Shown here piece by piece: positions 24,134 to 36,549 of a stretch of DNA of 64,000 bases (position 1 is its first letter; the number at the start of each line of letters is the position of its first letter). The position numbers and the translations under genes were made by a program. Source of the stretch: Odobenus rosmarus divergens (lineage: Eukaryota > Chordata > Mammalia > Carnivora > Odobenidae). The stretch is from NCBI RefSeq assembly GCF_000321225.1, contig NW_004450478.1, positions 2,389,634 to 2,453,633 on the forward strand. Direction: 5' to 3'. Under the pieces are notes generated by a model, which saw nothing but the letters and a program-made list of their open reading frames with translations, had not been told where the DNA came from and searched no databases.

Positions 24134-25757
24134 TCCTTTTCCATTTTAAAGATAATGTGTTAACTCAGAGCAACACAAAAAAACCTCATCCATTTCTGGA
24201 AATTCACCTATAGCTATCACCTTTTTTCTTATCTGCTCCTTTAAAACATTAAATTTTTGTTCTTTATTTCCTCTCTTTTCCACAATATCCTCATTTCACT
24301 TTACTCAGTATCTTGTACATGCCTTGCTTTTTCTTTTTCCCCAACATAGTTTCAAGGAAACCTGGAACCTGTTCTTCAGTTTCAGGAGGAAGGCTGCTTG
24401 TTTTTCTAAAAGCCCAGATAGAGAAATTAAAAATGCCTTTAATATAATGCCACACTTGAATATCCCCTGTGCCTACACATAAACCTTGTTCTTGTGGGTC
24501 CCTTAAGCCCACCTGAGGCCTTACACCAGTTGAGCTGTTTATAAAGATTCATTTGGTTGGGCATAAAGAAATCTCCTGTGGTATTGAAAACACATCCCTC
24601 AGAGAATAAAGGACCAAGCTGTTGGGCATAATGAAAATCAAGTATTAAACCTAAGCCATACTGGCACTCCATACACCTGGAACAACAGCCTGATGCTTTG
24701 GAGAGACAATGGCAGAAAAGGAATCTCATGTGTATTCCAGATGGTTCTGAAGGATCACAGACAAAAAGCATTTGTCCCCACCCCCTTTTCAGAGCAACTC
24801 CAATTAAAATTTCCTCCCACTCTCCACTCAATACTAAAAGTTAATAAACCCCAAGGATGTGACAGGTTATCCTTGTCCCCCTGACTTACGTGTGAATGTG
24901 AAGTCATCTTGCAGGAAGAAATGACAAACACCCAAACTATGAGATTACACTGACTTCTTCTTTGTGGACGTAATGACCAACAGAATACATAGATTTCACA
25001 CTGAGATGAATGCAGATGAGAGTTGGAAATGATCTGAGCTCCACAGTGCTGGAGAGGCTGGGCAAGAGAGAGAAATCCCCAGCTCGAAAGGGTAGCAGCA
25101 GTGGACAGCACAGCCACATTTCTGCAGATACAGAAAGAACACACTTCCACCATCCACAACCGCTTTTAAAAGAGCAAATATTTTCTATTCATTCTAAAGA
25201 AAATTATGTTTGTGAGACTAGAAAATTGTGTGGATGCAAATTCTCCAACCTGGTAATTATCTCTGATCCATTTCAATAAGCAAAGGTTTGGGGGAATTAT
25301 TCACGTATGAATCATTTTCACTGTTTTTTATTTGTAGAATAGATTGGAACTGTATGAATAAGAGACCTTCAACTCCTATTAACATTTTTGCATGCAATTG
25401 AGGCTCTCCAGAAATTAAAAGACAAACACTGGTAAATCAATAAAAGAAAACATTATTTTATTTCACCTTGGGCTCAGCCACCCACTGCCTATCTTCTCTC
25501 CATCCCTGGAAATTTTTCTTTTGAGCTGACCCAGCTAGAATATAGACAGGTGGTGAGGAGGTGGGAGTGGGCATTGCAGCTGAAGGGAGCTGCTTGAGCA
25601 AAGGTGAAACTTCATGGAGAGGGGAAAAAAAGAGACTCCTTTAGCTGGACTGAAGCATTCTTGTGGGGAAGTGGTTGCTTGTAGAGGAGGACACTGTTTG
25701 TTGATGGATTTAAATATCAGGATAATTGGAAGCTACAGAGGCCAGTGGGGTGAGTAA
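24134..25757. other. Intergenic, unclassified
   Basis: Holds two overlapping minus frames of 130 and 134 codons (24439-24831, 24755-25159) without recognisable domains. No clear repeats. Confidence 0.4.
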
Positions 25758-25758
25758 G

Positions 25759-25760
<2 letters not shown>

Positions 25761-25808
<48 letters not shown>
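25761..25808. repeat. (TG)n microsatellite
   Basis: About 23 uninterrupted TG units. Confidence 0.97.
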
Positions 25809-25811
<3 letters not shown>

Positions 25812-25889
25812 GATGAGTGCCAGCCAAGGTCTTAGGCTAACAAGGGACAGCCAGTAAGTGCCAGTAAGTAGAGCACCATAGTGAAAACC

Positions 25890-26060
25890 AAAGGACTGGT
25901 GGTGTCAGACCAATCACAACTAAAATATTGGTTCAGCTACTCCCTAACTCTACCACTTTGGGCAATTTACTTACCTTGTCTAAGTCAAAAATTACCTACC
26001 TTCTAAATGCAGATGATATTACCAAGTCCTAATTCATGGGTTGATTGACAGAATTTTAAA
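25890..26060 (+). repeat. MIR fossil
   Basis: TTGGTTCAGCTACTCCCTAA, CACTTTGGGCAATTTACTTA and GCAGATGATATTACCAA follow MIR order. A SINE sits in its distal part. Confidence 0.65.
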
Positions 26061-26076
26061 AAAAATCATCTGTATG

Positions 26077-26236
26077 GGAGCACCTGGGTGGCTCAGTCTG
26101 TTAAGCATCCGCTCAGGTCATGATACTGAGCCCCATGTGGGGCTCTGTGCTGAGTGTGAAGCCTGCTTAAGATTCTCTTTCTCCCTTTCCCTCTGCCCCA
26201 CCTCCCCACTTGCTCTCTCTCTTAAAAAAAAAAAAA
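26077..26236 (+). mobile_element. Carnivore SINE (older)
   Basis: Head GAGCACCTGGGTGGCTCAG, deletion in the body, poly(A) tail. Flanks AAAATCATCTGTAT and AAAGTCATCTATAG are an imperfect duplication. Confidence 0.9.
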
Positions 26237-26299
26237 GTCATCTATAGAAAGTACTGATCACATTGGAAGATTAAGTATAAATATCAGATACTATTATTG

Positions 26300-27309
26300 T
26301 TACCTTCATTATTATAATTATTTCAGGAAAATTAATTCTCCCTATGAGATGAGTAGAAATATCCATCCACTATTGCACATGTCTATGACAGAAAGAACCC
26401 AATTATCAGCAATTATATAAAGCAACTGTTTTCATTTTGAATAGCCTTAAAAAATGTACTTTTCTTGGAATAAGCTATTACAAATTCCTTATTTAAAATG
26501 TCCTCAGGGTAAAGTGAACTTTATCACTTTAAATTACAAAGAATAAACACAGTAGAACTTCAACTTAAGTTGCTCTGTAAATTTTCCATGGAAAAAAAAA
26601 AACTGGCCCAAGTCTAGAAAAAAGAGTTAACTCACATGTTAAAGGCAAGTCTGTGCAGAGAATATACAGTAATGGCTGCATCAGCGGGAATCACCTCCCT
26701 CAGGGAGGAGCAGGGTAGCTACAGATTGTAGCAGACGGGGATTATGTTTTCTTTGCTTGGCTTTATGGGTCTGAGGCACAAGAACATGATGGAACACAAT
26801 TGCAGAATTAGGCAATTCCATACCCACCTAGTGCCTCCAGTTTTCTTTTTATTGAAGGAATGAGGAAATTCAAAGGAACAGCCATGCTCATTTTCTAAAT
26901 AAGCTACTTAAAAGTCAAGACTTATGTTACTTATTTTAGTGGGTGGTTGTGTGAGGCAGAAGAAAACTTAGTGACATAAGGATGGGATAACTCAGGTCAG
27001 ATCCCGCTCCTTACTTAGGGAGAGACAGACTGTGTACTACCTCATTCATAAGAAAGGGAGAGGATTTGAATTAGATGATCCAAAAATTTCCTCCAGGGCT
27101 CAAATTCTGACACTACATTAGCCACATTTTACATAGCAATGTCTCCTAACTCCTCCAAACCAGTTATGATCTTTCCCTCCAATAAAAAACCTGTAGGATT
27201 TTCCTCTTTTTTAGAACACTTGCTATGTTCCACCTTGGATTCTATAGTTAAGACATGTGTCTACCTCTTTATTCCCCTCTAATTAACTATACTATCCTTT
27301 AAGGTAGGA
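26300..27309. other. Intergenic, no recognised feature
   Basis: No gene or recognisable repeat. Confidence 0.45.
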
Positions 27310-28901
27310 GATTTTTTTTTATTCATATTTTATTAATCCAAAAATGTATAGAAAGAATTATACACCACAGCCAAGTGGGATTTATTCCAAATGTCCAAGG
27401 CTGTTTCAACATTCAAAAATCAGTTAGTTTAATCCACCATATCAGTAGCATAAAGAAGAAAGGTCATATGAACATATCAACTGATACAGAAAGAGCATCA
27501 ACTTTCTGCTTTATAGAGAAAGCAGAAACACCCATTAGTGATAAAAACTCTCAAAAACTAGGAATGCAGGAGAACTTCCTCAACTTGATAAATAACATTT
27601 ATATATGTTAACTATGTGGAATTAAAATAAAAACTTAAAAAAATAACACTCACAAAAAATCTACAGCTAACATCAAGTTTATGGTGAGTTACTAGATGTC
27701 TTCCTCCTAAGATTAGGAACGAGACAAAGATGTTTTCTCTTACCACTCGCATTCAACATTGTCCTAGAAATCCTAGCTAATGCACTAAGACAAGAAAAAG
27801 AAATAAAAATATATACAGATTTGAAAAGAAGAAATAAAACTATTTTTAGTGATAGATGACATGATTGTTTATAGAGAAATCCCCAGAGACTCTACAAAGA
27901 ACTTCTGGAACTAATAAGTTATAATAGCAAGTTCATAGGATATTAAGTCAATGTGAAAAAGGAAGATTTTTTTTTTATGTACCAATAATGAACATCTGCG
28001 ATCTAAAAATGTTTCTTAATACTATTTTGCAATAACACCAAAAACTTACATACTCTGGTATAAATCTAGCATAATATATACAGAATATGTATGTGGAAAA
28101 CTATAAAACATCAATGAAAAAAATTAAAGAAATCTAAAGAAATGAAGAGATAGTGAGTGCCCATGGATTGGAAATCAATGTGTTTGCCAAGGATTCAAGG
28201 TGAGAGGGGCTGAACAGATGAGGCACAGATTTTGGGGGTGGTGAAATAATCTGCATGGCACAACAATGGTGGATATATGATACTATGTATTTGCCAAAAG
28301 CCATGGAACTTTACAGCACAAGGAGTAAACTTTAATATGTGCAAATTTTTTAAAAATTACTTAGATCTTGGAATCCCAGTAAGGGGAAGGAAGGCAGACT
28401 GGGACAAGAAGATCTAACTGTATTACAAATATATAAAACAACCTCACTGAAAGGAATGGGATAAAAACTGCTGACCTAAGTAATGTTGGACGTAAGTGGT
28501 CAGTGTAAGACAAAATCAGCTGTACATAAGCACTATATTCTAGCTGATGAAGTTTTTTTCTCCATAAATGTACAGGTTACCAATTCAGAAACCATTCTAC
28601 ATGAACAAATAAGTAAATGGATAATGGATGGTAGGAACCAGATCTCTCACAGTTTGAGCGGGAGATTACAAATAAAAAAGAAGACCTAGAATGATCCCTG
28701 TGCTACTTGACTCAAGTTTGAGACATCAGTACAAACTCATGTTTAGCTTCATATAGATACAGACAGAAATATTTGTAAGTATGTATATATAAGCCAGGTA
28801 TTATACACCCCTATATATCTTTGCTCTGACAGCTCTGAGGGCCTGGAAGCAATATCAGCCCAGTAGCAAAGAGCATACCTAGTGCCCGAATCTTGATTTC
28901 T

Positions 28902-29095
28902 GTCTTTTTTTTTTTTAAGATTTTAAAATTTATTTTAGAGAGAAAGAGCATGAGGAAGAGGGAGAAACTCTGGAGCAGACTCTGCACTGAGCATGGAGCC
29001 CATCGCGGGGCTCAATCCCAAAACCTTGAGATCATGACATGAGCTGAAACCAAGAGTCGGACACCTAACTGACTGAGCCACCAAGGTGCCCCACC
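28902..29095 (-). mobile_element. Carnivore SINE
   Basis: Reverse SINE ending GAGCCACCAAGGTGCCCC on plus; 13-bp duplication AATCTTGATTTCT (28889-28901 and 29096-29108). Confidence 0.93.
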
Positions 29096-29212
29096 AATCT
29101 TGATTTCTAATATCATTCTCCAATAAAAAGAACAAAGGGCCCTTGGAAAAATGGTATGAAATTTACAAGATGAGCCTGGAACATCTTGCAGTGCCAGCAT
29201 GTAACGAAACAC

Positions 29213-29262
29213 TCAAACACACACACACACACACACATACACACACACACACACACACACTG
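29213..29262. repeat. (CA)n microsatellite
   Basis: About 24 CA units with one TA interruption. Confidence 0.96.
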
Positions 29263-29600
29263 ACAATGATGGGGTTATGTTAAAGGGACATGGGAGCCAA
29301 CTGTAAAAGCTCCCAATTGCCAAAGCTGGAACAACTGGAGGAAAAAAATAAGTAACTAGTATTGTATTATAACCCAAAATATAAAGTGAACATCCATGAG
29401 TCTATACTGATTTATATAAATGATTAAATAAATAAATGAATGGAAAAAAGGCAAATCTCCCATGCAGAAGAATTCCAAATAATTTATATAGATGTTCTGC
29501 CTTCAGGGAGGTGCAACTTCCCACCTGAGGTTGAAACCAGTCATGCTAGTGGCATAAATCCACTCAGTTGTATAGCTTTCTCCAGCAGCATGTTAGCAAC

Positions 29601-30195
29601 CTATGTACAGTAAGAGAGAAAGCGGGTACATGAACTGATCTAAGACTGAAGCTCGAGGTGAGGGTGCAATAAAATTAAAAGATTAGGATGCTGAAAATAC
29701 TGGTGAACAAGTGGCTGACATCATGTACTGTGAAGTGTAGGCTAACTAGGGAAGGAGGCAAGACTATGGAGTGGCAACAACCTAGATGAAATAGGATAGA
29801 GAAATGTAGTGAAGAGAGGTTAGTTAGCAAAGGAATTGATGAATGCCTTGAAAGATGACAATTGCTTTGTATAAGAGAAAAATTGACCAGGGAGATCTGC
29901 ATTTTGAGTGTGGCACAGGATTCAGGGATGAGAAGACAGCAGGATCAGATGGTCTTAAGTCAGAATTTAAGCAGGCTCATCGGAAGCCCTTAAGGGTGTC
30001 AGCAACCGTACTCTCCCTAACCAAGCAGAGTGCCTCAGATGTTTAATGTCGCAAATGAAAGCATTGTAAGAAACTACTTGGCGGCTTTTGAAAGGCTGAA
30101 ATTGGGGATTGCCTATTTTTTTATCCACCTCTGAGAAGCTGGTTATTTCTCAAAAGCACTGGCGGTGTCCTTCATTGACTATGAGTCTCAGTCTT
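29601..30195. other. Intergenic, unclassified
   Basis: No gene or clear repeat recognised; frames under 80 codons. Confidence 0.4.
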
Positions 30196-31025
30196 TTTTT
30201 TTTTCCAGCTTTATTGAAGTATGATTGACAAAACTGTATACATTCAGATTGTACAATGTGATGTTTTGATAAACATATACATTGTGAAATGATTACCACA
30301 ATCAAGCTAAATTGACATATCCATCACCTCATATAGTTACCCTTTTTTGTGTATGGTGAGAATACTTGAGATCTACTCTCTTGGAAAATTTCAAATATAT
30401 AATACATTATGATTAACCATAATCATCATGCTGTAAGTTGTCTCCAGAATGTATTCATCTTATAATTGAAAGTTTGTACCCTTTGACCAACATTCCTCCT
30501 TTTTCCTCACCCCCTTGCCTCAAGTAACCACCATTCTCTTCTCTGATACTATGACTTCAACTTTTTTCTCCAGATTCCACATATAAATAATACCATTCAG
30601 TATTTGCCTTTCTGTGTCTGGCTTATTTCACTCAGCATACTGTCCTCTAGTTTCATCCATGTTGTTACAAATAATAGGATTTCCTTCTTTTGCAGGGACT
30701 GAATAATATTCCATTTATATATATGTTTATCTGCTGATGGACACAGATAAATACATTCATCTGCTGATGGACACTTAGTTGTTTCTATATTTTGGCCATT
30801 GTCAATAATGTTGCAATGAACATGGGAGTGCAGATATCTCTTTGAGATAGTAATTTCATTTCCTTTGGATATACACCCAGAAGTGAAATTGCTGGATCAT
30901 TAGTTCTATTAATTTTATTTTTAATTTATTGTGATACCTCCATACTGGCTATACCAATTTAAATTGTCATCAGTATTGCATAAGGGTTTCCTTTTCTCCA
31001 CATCCTTTCAGCAATTATCTTTTTT
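30196..31025 (-). mobile_element. L1M 3' region, reverse oriented
   Basis: Textbook reverse L1 3' end: CAGCTTTATTGAAGTATGAT, TGTGAAATGATTACCACAAT, TTTCACTCAGCATACTGTCC and TGAATAATATTCCATT, with a small internal duplication (ATCTGCTGATGGACACAGAT, then a second copy). Confidence 0.88.
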
Positions 31026-31251
31026 GAGTCTTTCACTTTCAAGAGTAAGGTGCATACAGGCCCCAAAGAAGACATAGGCTGATGTAGCAAAGTCAGGAAA
31101 TTATATCCCCTGAAGAAATCAGCAGTACCCCCCTAAATGCAATTCAAGCTGTATCTTCTAAAACAATCTCAGTCTATTCCACTATAGTCCTGGTTCATTT
31201 GCTACTTTGGAATCTGAGCTTCTTTGATGTGAGCTTCATACCAGGTTTTGT

Positions 31252-31343
31252 GCTGGATGGATGGGTGGACAGATGGATGGATGGATGGATGGATGGATGG
31301 ATGGATGGATGGGTGGATGGATGGGTGGGTGGGTGGGTGGATA
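31252..31343. repeat. (GGAT)n minisatellite-like array
   Basis: About 22 tetranucleotide units of GGAT with GGGT variants. It yields a meaningless His-Pro-Ser-Ile repeat frame on minus. Confidence 0.96.
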
Positions 31344-31349
31344 AACATG

Positions 31350-31550
31350 GATAAATGTCACCCGTGCTTTAAGGACCTTCTTGAATACTATCTCTTCACT
31401 GAGGGTCTCCCTGATTTCCTCAAATGAAAAGCAACCTCTCATTTACCTGTAAAACTTATGGAAAAATCTTTTGTCTTACTTATTCACAAGAGTGATTATC
31501 TCCATCCTCTTATAGGCACTCAATAATATGTATTGAATTAAATAGGCCTT
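31350..31550 (+). repeat. L2 LINE 3'-end fossil
   Basis: ACTGAGGGTCTCCCTGATTT, TGTCTTACTTATTCACAAGA and GGCACTCAATAATATGTATT in L2 order. Confidence 0.65.
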
Positions 31551-31744
31551 TGATTATACTATCACAGAATAGGTCACAGTATGCATTCAATTATAGTTTA
31601 TTCTATAAATAAGTATTAAGCTGAAATTTTTATGAAGGCAAAACTCATATTTTGCCCTAATTTTTATTTCTTTTGTGTTCTTTCCACAGTAGTAGATGTT
31701 CAACTAATATATGTAGAATAAAGGTATTAAGAATAACATACTTG

Positions 31745-31873
31745 TGGCACCTGGGTAGCTCAGTCAGTTAAGTGTCTTGATCTCAGCTCAGGCCTCAATC
31801 TCAGGGTTGTGAGTTCAAGCCCCATGTTGGGCTCCACACTGGGTGTAGAGCCCACATTAAAAAAAAAAAAAAA
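31745..31873 (+). mobile_element. Old short carnivore SINE
   Basis: Head GTGGCACCTGGGTAGCTCAG, poly(A) end without CT tract; imperfect 17-bp duplication (AAGAATAACATACTTGT / AAGAATGACACACTTGT). Confidence 0.91.
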
Positions 31874-32001
31874 GAATGACACACTTGTCCAACTTTTCTC
31901 CAAAAGATTCAGATCAATGTCCTATAATATTCCTCTAGAATTTCCTGGTATCATTTAAGGGTCTGATACCAGCCACTTATAAATTTGGAAGAAATATTTC
32001 T

Positions 32002-32201
32002 TTTTTTTTAAGATTTTTTATGTATTTATTTGAGAGAGGGGGGGTGAGAGAGAGAGAGTACATGAGAGGGGGGGAGGGTCAGAGGGAGAAGCAGGCTCCT
32101 CGCTGAGCAGGGAGCCCGATGCGGGACTCGATCCCAGGACTCCGGGATCATGACCTGAGCCAAAGGCAGTCGCTTAACCAACTGAGCCACCCAGGAGCCC
32201 C
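32002..32201 (-). mobile_element. Carnivore SINE (young-looking)
   Basis: Reverse SINE ending GAGCCACCCAGGAGCCCC on plus, flanked by a perfect 16-bp duplication TGGAAGAAATATTTCT (31986-32001 and 32202-32217). Confidence 0.95.
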
Positions 32202-32217
32202 TGGAAGAAATATTTCT

Positions 32218-33296
32218 GAGGACTTCAGGCTATAGAAGTGAACACTATTAAGTCAGACCTAAGCAGATTTGAGAGTTCATCAATAAGACAAGTGTGCACT
32301 GAACGAGGGTTTGAAATAATTGCTAATCATGAGGAAGACTAGTTAAGGAGCATAGTCCAAAGTGGAAGTCAATGCAGACTAGACTCACAATAGGGGAGTT
32401 TCAGATAATTATTTTTTCAACCACAACCACCAATTCCAAATGCCAATAATGAGGAACTAAATGAGGGTTTATAAAGAGAGCATGACCCAGCAAGAAAGCC
32501 AAAAGCCCTTTTCATATTTATGCTAGAGCTTTCTGTCCCTTAGCCTATACTGGACTATTTTAATTGAATTGACTCTATTGACATTCATTAATTAGATAGC
32601 AATGCTACACAATGTATTAATTAATTAAATTAATGCTACACAATATATTATTACCCTTGACTACCCCTCTTTAAGGTTTCTTGATTTTGTAACATGCCCA
32701 TTGCAGCATCCCACCATGATGGTATACTGCTGCTTCCTCTGCTCTAGACCCAAGGTTGAATGCCACCAGGTGACCTCCAATGCTATTGTCCAAGTGGGTT
32801 CTTGGCAGCAGTCAATCAAGGAACAGAAAGCAAGAAACCTGGTGAAAGAACTGCAGAACTCATGAGAGACTGGTGCTTAGTGAAGGAGAGGTAGAAGCAA
32901 GAGACTCCAACAGAACCCAAGAGAATAGCAAACCCCAAAGCCACGAAAATGTACAGAAAGCAAGACTGACAGGAATTGGAATGTGCTAGAAACTGGAAAC
33001 ATGCAGGCAGATAGAGAGAGCTAGCAGCACAAAAAAGAAGGTTGACAGGAAGAACGTGTTGACCCTGACTTGATTCCTCAATAACTCAGGAGAGCATCAG
33101 TCCTAAATAAAGACTGGCTAAGTGGACCGTGGCAAAAGATTGCAGATCGCCCTTGGTTTGGGAGGAAGGTTAGAGGCAAGAGTCCTGCCCTCTGGCAGAG
33201 TCAGTCCTTGGAAACTTAGGCAAGACCAACAAGTGGTCAGCAGCAGCAAAAAGCTGGAAGTTCTACTGAAAATGAGACTCCAAAAATTAGGCCAAG
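32218..33296. other. Intergenic; contains donor-like copy of the 48-bp shared segment
   Basis: Unique-looking sequence. Positions 33115-33162 match 34403-34450 inside a SINE at 45 of 48 bases. No gene recognised. Confidence 0.5.
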
Positions 33297-33396
33297 GGGA
33301 GCACCTGGCTGGCTCAGTCAGTACAGCATGTGATTCTTGATCTCAGGGTCATGAGTTTGAGCCCCACTTTGGATGTGGAGCCTACTTAAAAAAATA
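33297..33396 (+). mobile_element. Old short carnivore SINE
   Basis: GGGGAGCACCTGGCTGGCTC head, tRNA-like body, ends at an A-run; older subfamily without CT tract. Confidence 0.87.
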
Positions 33397-33694
33397 GACA
33401 GAGGACAGAAGCAGACAATGCACTGATGACAAAAATATATCAGTGCTAATGAACATGTAAAAACTATTCAAGCTCATTATCAATAAAAGGACATTAAAAT
33501 GCTTTTTACTCTGTCATTTTAGTTCCAACCTTTATGAGGATGGTACTTGATGCTAGATAGGGTGCTGGTGAGAGTATGGGAGGAACCATCTCTGAAAAGC
33601 AGTTCAGTTACCTTATATATGTACATAGAATATAGAATAAGTTCATTCACTCATTAATTATACAGTTTTTATTGTATGCCCTGTGATAGGTACT
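33397..33694. other. Intergenic, unclassified
   Basis: No gene recognised; may belong to the same old repeat-like unit as 33933-34350. Confidence 0.35.
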
Positions 33695-33708
33695 AAAATC
33701 AGCACTAA

Positions 33709-33918
33709 TCGGGGCGCCTGGGTGGCTCAGTGGTTAAGCGTCTGCCTTCGGCTCAGGTCATGATCCCAGGGTCCTGGGATAGAGCCCCGCATCGGGCTCC
33801 CTGCTCAGCGGAGAGCCTGCTTCTCCCTCTCCCACTCCCCCTGCTTGTGTTCCCTCTCTCACTGTGTCTCTGTCTGTCAAATAAATAAATAAAATCTTAA
33901 ATAAATAAATAAATAAAT
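33709..33918 (+). mobile_element. Carnivore SINE
   Basis: GGGGCGCCTGGGTGGCTCAG head and long AAAT tail; 14-bp duplication AAAATCAGCACTAA (33695-33708 and 33919-33932). Confidence 0.95.
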
Positions 33919-33932
33919 AAAATCAGCACTAA

Positions 33933-34350
33933 CCGATTAACCCTGCCATTAGAAGCTTGTCATGTAGTGGGGAAGAGCTAAATTAATCAAATAATCACAG
34001 AAATGTATCACTTCACTCTGTGATAAGTGCTATAAAGGAAAACTATAAGAAGCTATGAAACCATAGAGGAGTTGCCTTAGTGAATCAAGAAAAACTTCAT
34101 TCCTCAAGGAATTGATATTTAACTTGAGATTCAAAAAGTTGAATAAAAGGAAGTGAGGACTGAGGGTTCCTGCAGAGAAGAATGATTGTTAAATCAGAAC
34201 AAACAGCATAGGCAAAAGCCCTGAGGTGGGAAGGACTTGCTGTGTTATCAGGTTTCTCTTCACATTGAAGAAGCTAAGAAAATAGCAGTGTGGGAATTGT
34301 GGAGTAAATGAGAGAGGATGTGGCAAAAGATTTAGGCATGATTATTCCAC
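33933..34350 (+). repeat. Ancient interspersed-repeat-like sequence
   Basis: Phrases such as GATAAGTGCTATAAAGGAAA and GCAAAAGCCCTGAGGTGGGA recur in mammalian genomes in my experience, but I cannot assign the family. Confidence 0.35.
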
Positions 34351-34390
34351 CTTTGACTTGGTGGAGAAATTTGTTAAGAATGACCAAAAA

Positions 34391-34627
34391 GGGGCGCCTG
34401 GGTGGCTAAGTGGACTGTGGCAAAAGATTGCAGATCACCCCTGGTTTGGGTCATCAAGCATCTGCCTTCGGCTCAGGTCACGGTCCCAGGGTCCTGGGAT
34501 CGGGCCCCACATCGGGCTCCCTGCTTGGCAGGAAGCCTGCTTCTCCCTCTCCCACTCCCCCTGCTTGTGTTCCCTCTCTCACTATGTCTCTATCTGTCAA
34601 ATAAATAAATAAAATCTTAAAAAAAAG
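34391..34627 (+). mobile_element. Chimeric carnivore SINE with foreign insert in its head
   Basis: The head GGGGCGCCTGGGTGGCT is followed not by CAGT...TTAAG but by about 45 bases matching 33115-33162, then normal SINE sequence from CATCTGCCTTCGGCTCAGG to the tail. Imperfect duplication GAATGACCAAAAA / GAATTACCAAAAA. Confidence 0.9.
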
Positions 34628-34640
34628 GAATTACCAAAAA

Positions 34641-35480
34641 AAAATTGTTTTGAGACTTCCAGAATATCTATGTATCTATGTCCATATATTTATATCAATA
34701 TCTATATTGGGATGAAAATGTTCTAAAGTTAGATTTTAGTAATGATTGCACAACCCTGTGGATTTACTTTAAAAAATTAGGCTGCACACTTTAAATGGGT
34801 GTTTTGTCTGATATATAAATTATACTTCAATAAAGCTGTTTAAAAAATTACTTTATGCTTTTACTGATCTTTCTCATGTTTTAAATTTATGGAAAGGAAA
34901 TGATTTTAAGACAAGTTACACAGACGCTCAAATCCATGAAGTTCTTGTCCAAACTTCAGGGTAATGCTGAGTTGTAGGTCTTGTGCAAAATAAAGATTTG
35001 TTTTCTCTCCCTTATACTGTAGTAACTTGTTACAATTTGAGGATGAACAGCTCCCCAAGCTAACAGTACAGTCAATTTACTGTCCTCATTGGCTATATAT
35101 TTATAACCAGTTTATCTTGGAAAGTTCATCAATGAGCAAAGTTACATCACCCAATGCTATATATTATAGAATAACCTGACGTTTTGAGAGGGGTAGTTGT
35201 TTGTTGTGTGTGTGGGGGGGTGTTGTTTTGTTTTGTTTTGTAGTTGAGGTGAGTATTTGGTTACAACTACTTTGAAATTTCTCCAGGCTAAACTCATTGC
35301 AGCTCTGCCCTATTACAGAAAAAAATTAGATTTCAGTGATTCATTGTAGAAAAGAGTAAAGTCGAAATTACCTCCTACAGGAATCCTGGTCCTGTATAAA
35401 GCTATCCCTCAGACCTCCTCTATGCCATGTAGTATAGCAATCTATTCCAGTCACATAACCTAAGCTGATTCCTCAATTTT
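34641..35480. other. Intergenic, unclassified
   Basis: L1-3'-UTR-like ending near 34800-34840 (TGATATATAAATTATACTTC); otherwise nothing recognised. Confidence 0.4.
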
Positions 35481-35489
35481 CATAATGGG

Positions 35490-35688
35490 ATTTTTTTTTA
35501 AAGATTTTATTTATTTATTTGACAGAGAGAGACACAGCGAAAGAAGGAACACAAGCAGCAGGGGTGGGAGAAGGAGAAGCAGGCTTCCCGCCGAGCAGGG
35601 AGCCCGATGCAGGGCTTGATCCCAGGACCCTGGGATCATGACCTGAGCCGAAGGCAGATGCTTAACGACTGAGCCACCCAGGTGCCCC
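35490..35688 (-). mobile_element. Carnivore SINE
   Basis: Reverse SINE ending GAGCCACCCAGGTGCCCC on plus; duplication CATAATGGG (35481-35489 and 35689-35697). Confidence 0.93.
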
Positions 35689-35697
35689 CATAATGGG

Positions 35698-36549
35698 CTT
35701 TTAATTCAATCTTCCATCTCTATTGATATTTAAACCATTGCTTATTGATTTAGTTAGCAATACATATTACAGGTTATGTTACCTTAATTCACTGATGCTC
35801 AAAATTTTTTCAATCTCCATTAGGGGAGACTCAACATTCATGAAAAAGTAGCTGAAATACAGTCTAAAAAAAAAAGTAGAATCTCTATTTTTAGGGGAAA
35901 AAAAACACAAAACAACAAACTAAATTCCTGAATCAAACTGCTAGGCCCTTCAGTGGATGCTCTGTCAAGTTTTACTTTCACATCTCGCCAATGGCCCAGG
36001 CTGAGCAAAGCGGTAGAATACAGTTTTTAAGGGACTGTACTGTAAGGGACTCTTTGAGGATGAAATTCACTACATCCACTCAGTGTTCTCTCTAGGTAGA
36101 CCTACTGTGGAAATCCCTACCTGGTCTCACTCCTAGTGTAGTTTTACTTCTTTGCAGCAAATCTCTGTATAGGTAGTCAGTTACACCACTGATGATTTCT
36201 CCCTTTTCATGTTTGTTTTTCTAAAGCATAAAATATAACTTGGGTCTCAGTGTCAGTAAGCCAACGAGATCTGCCAACACAGTTTCATGTCCTAAACCCA
36301 GTCCAGGCTTGATTTTATCTTTCCTGCCTTCATTTTCTCACCTGTTAACTTTAAACTTTATTTTCTCATTGTATTTATATATTTTGGTGATCTATTTTAA
36401 ATTCCTCCTGAAACAAAAAATCATTTTTAATGCTCTCACAGAAACTTTTCTTAGAATGTTTCCTTCCTAAAACTCTGAAGGTATTTCAGGTAGCCAAGTA
36501 GGGGAAAAAATTGTACTTCATCACAGGGGCCCTCCCTTATATGCTACTC
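35698..36549. other. Intergenic, no recognised feature
   Basis: No gene or clear repeat recognised. Confidence 0.4.

Larger units (their letters stand above)
27310..29600 (+). mobile_element. Old L1 (L1M/L1ME) ORF2 to 3' UTR fossil
   Basis: Starts with ORF2-type sequence (CCAAGTGGGATTTATTCCAA, CACCATATCAGTAGCATAAA), then a long L1ME-like 3' UTR ending around AACATCCATGAGTCTATACT and GCAGAAGAATTCCAAATAA. It contains a SINE (28902-29095) and a CA microsatellite (29213-29262). Confidence 0.7.

Noticed and set aside
24439..25159. Two overlapping minus frames of 130 and 134 codons
   Set aside because: No domain or splice context; different frames overlapping each other.
31252..31343. Possible CRISPR-like or coding repeat
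   Set aside because: Simple GGAT tetranucleotide array without spacers.
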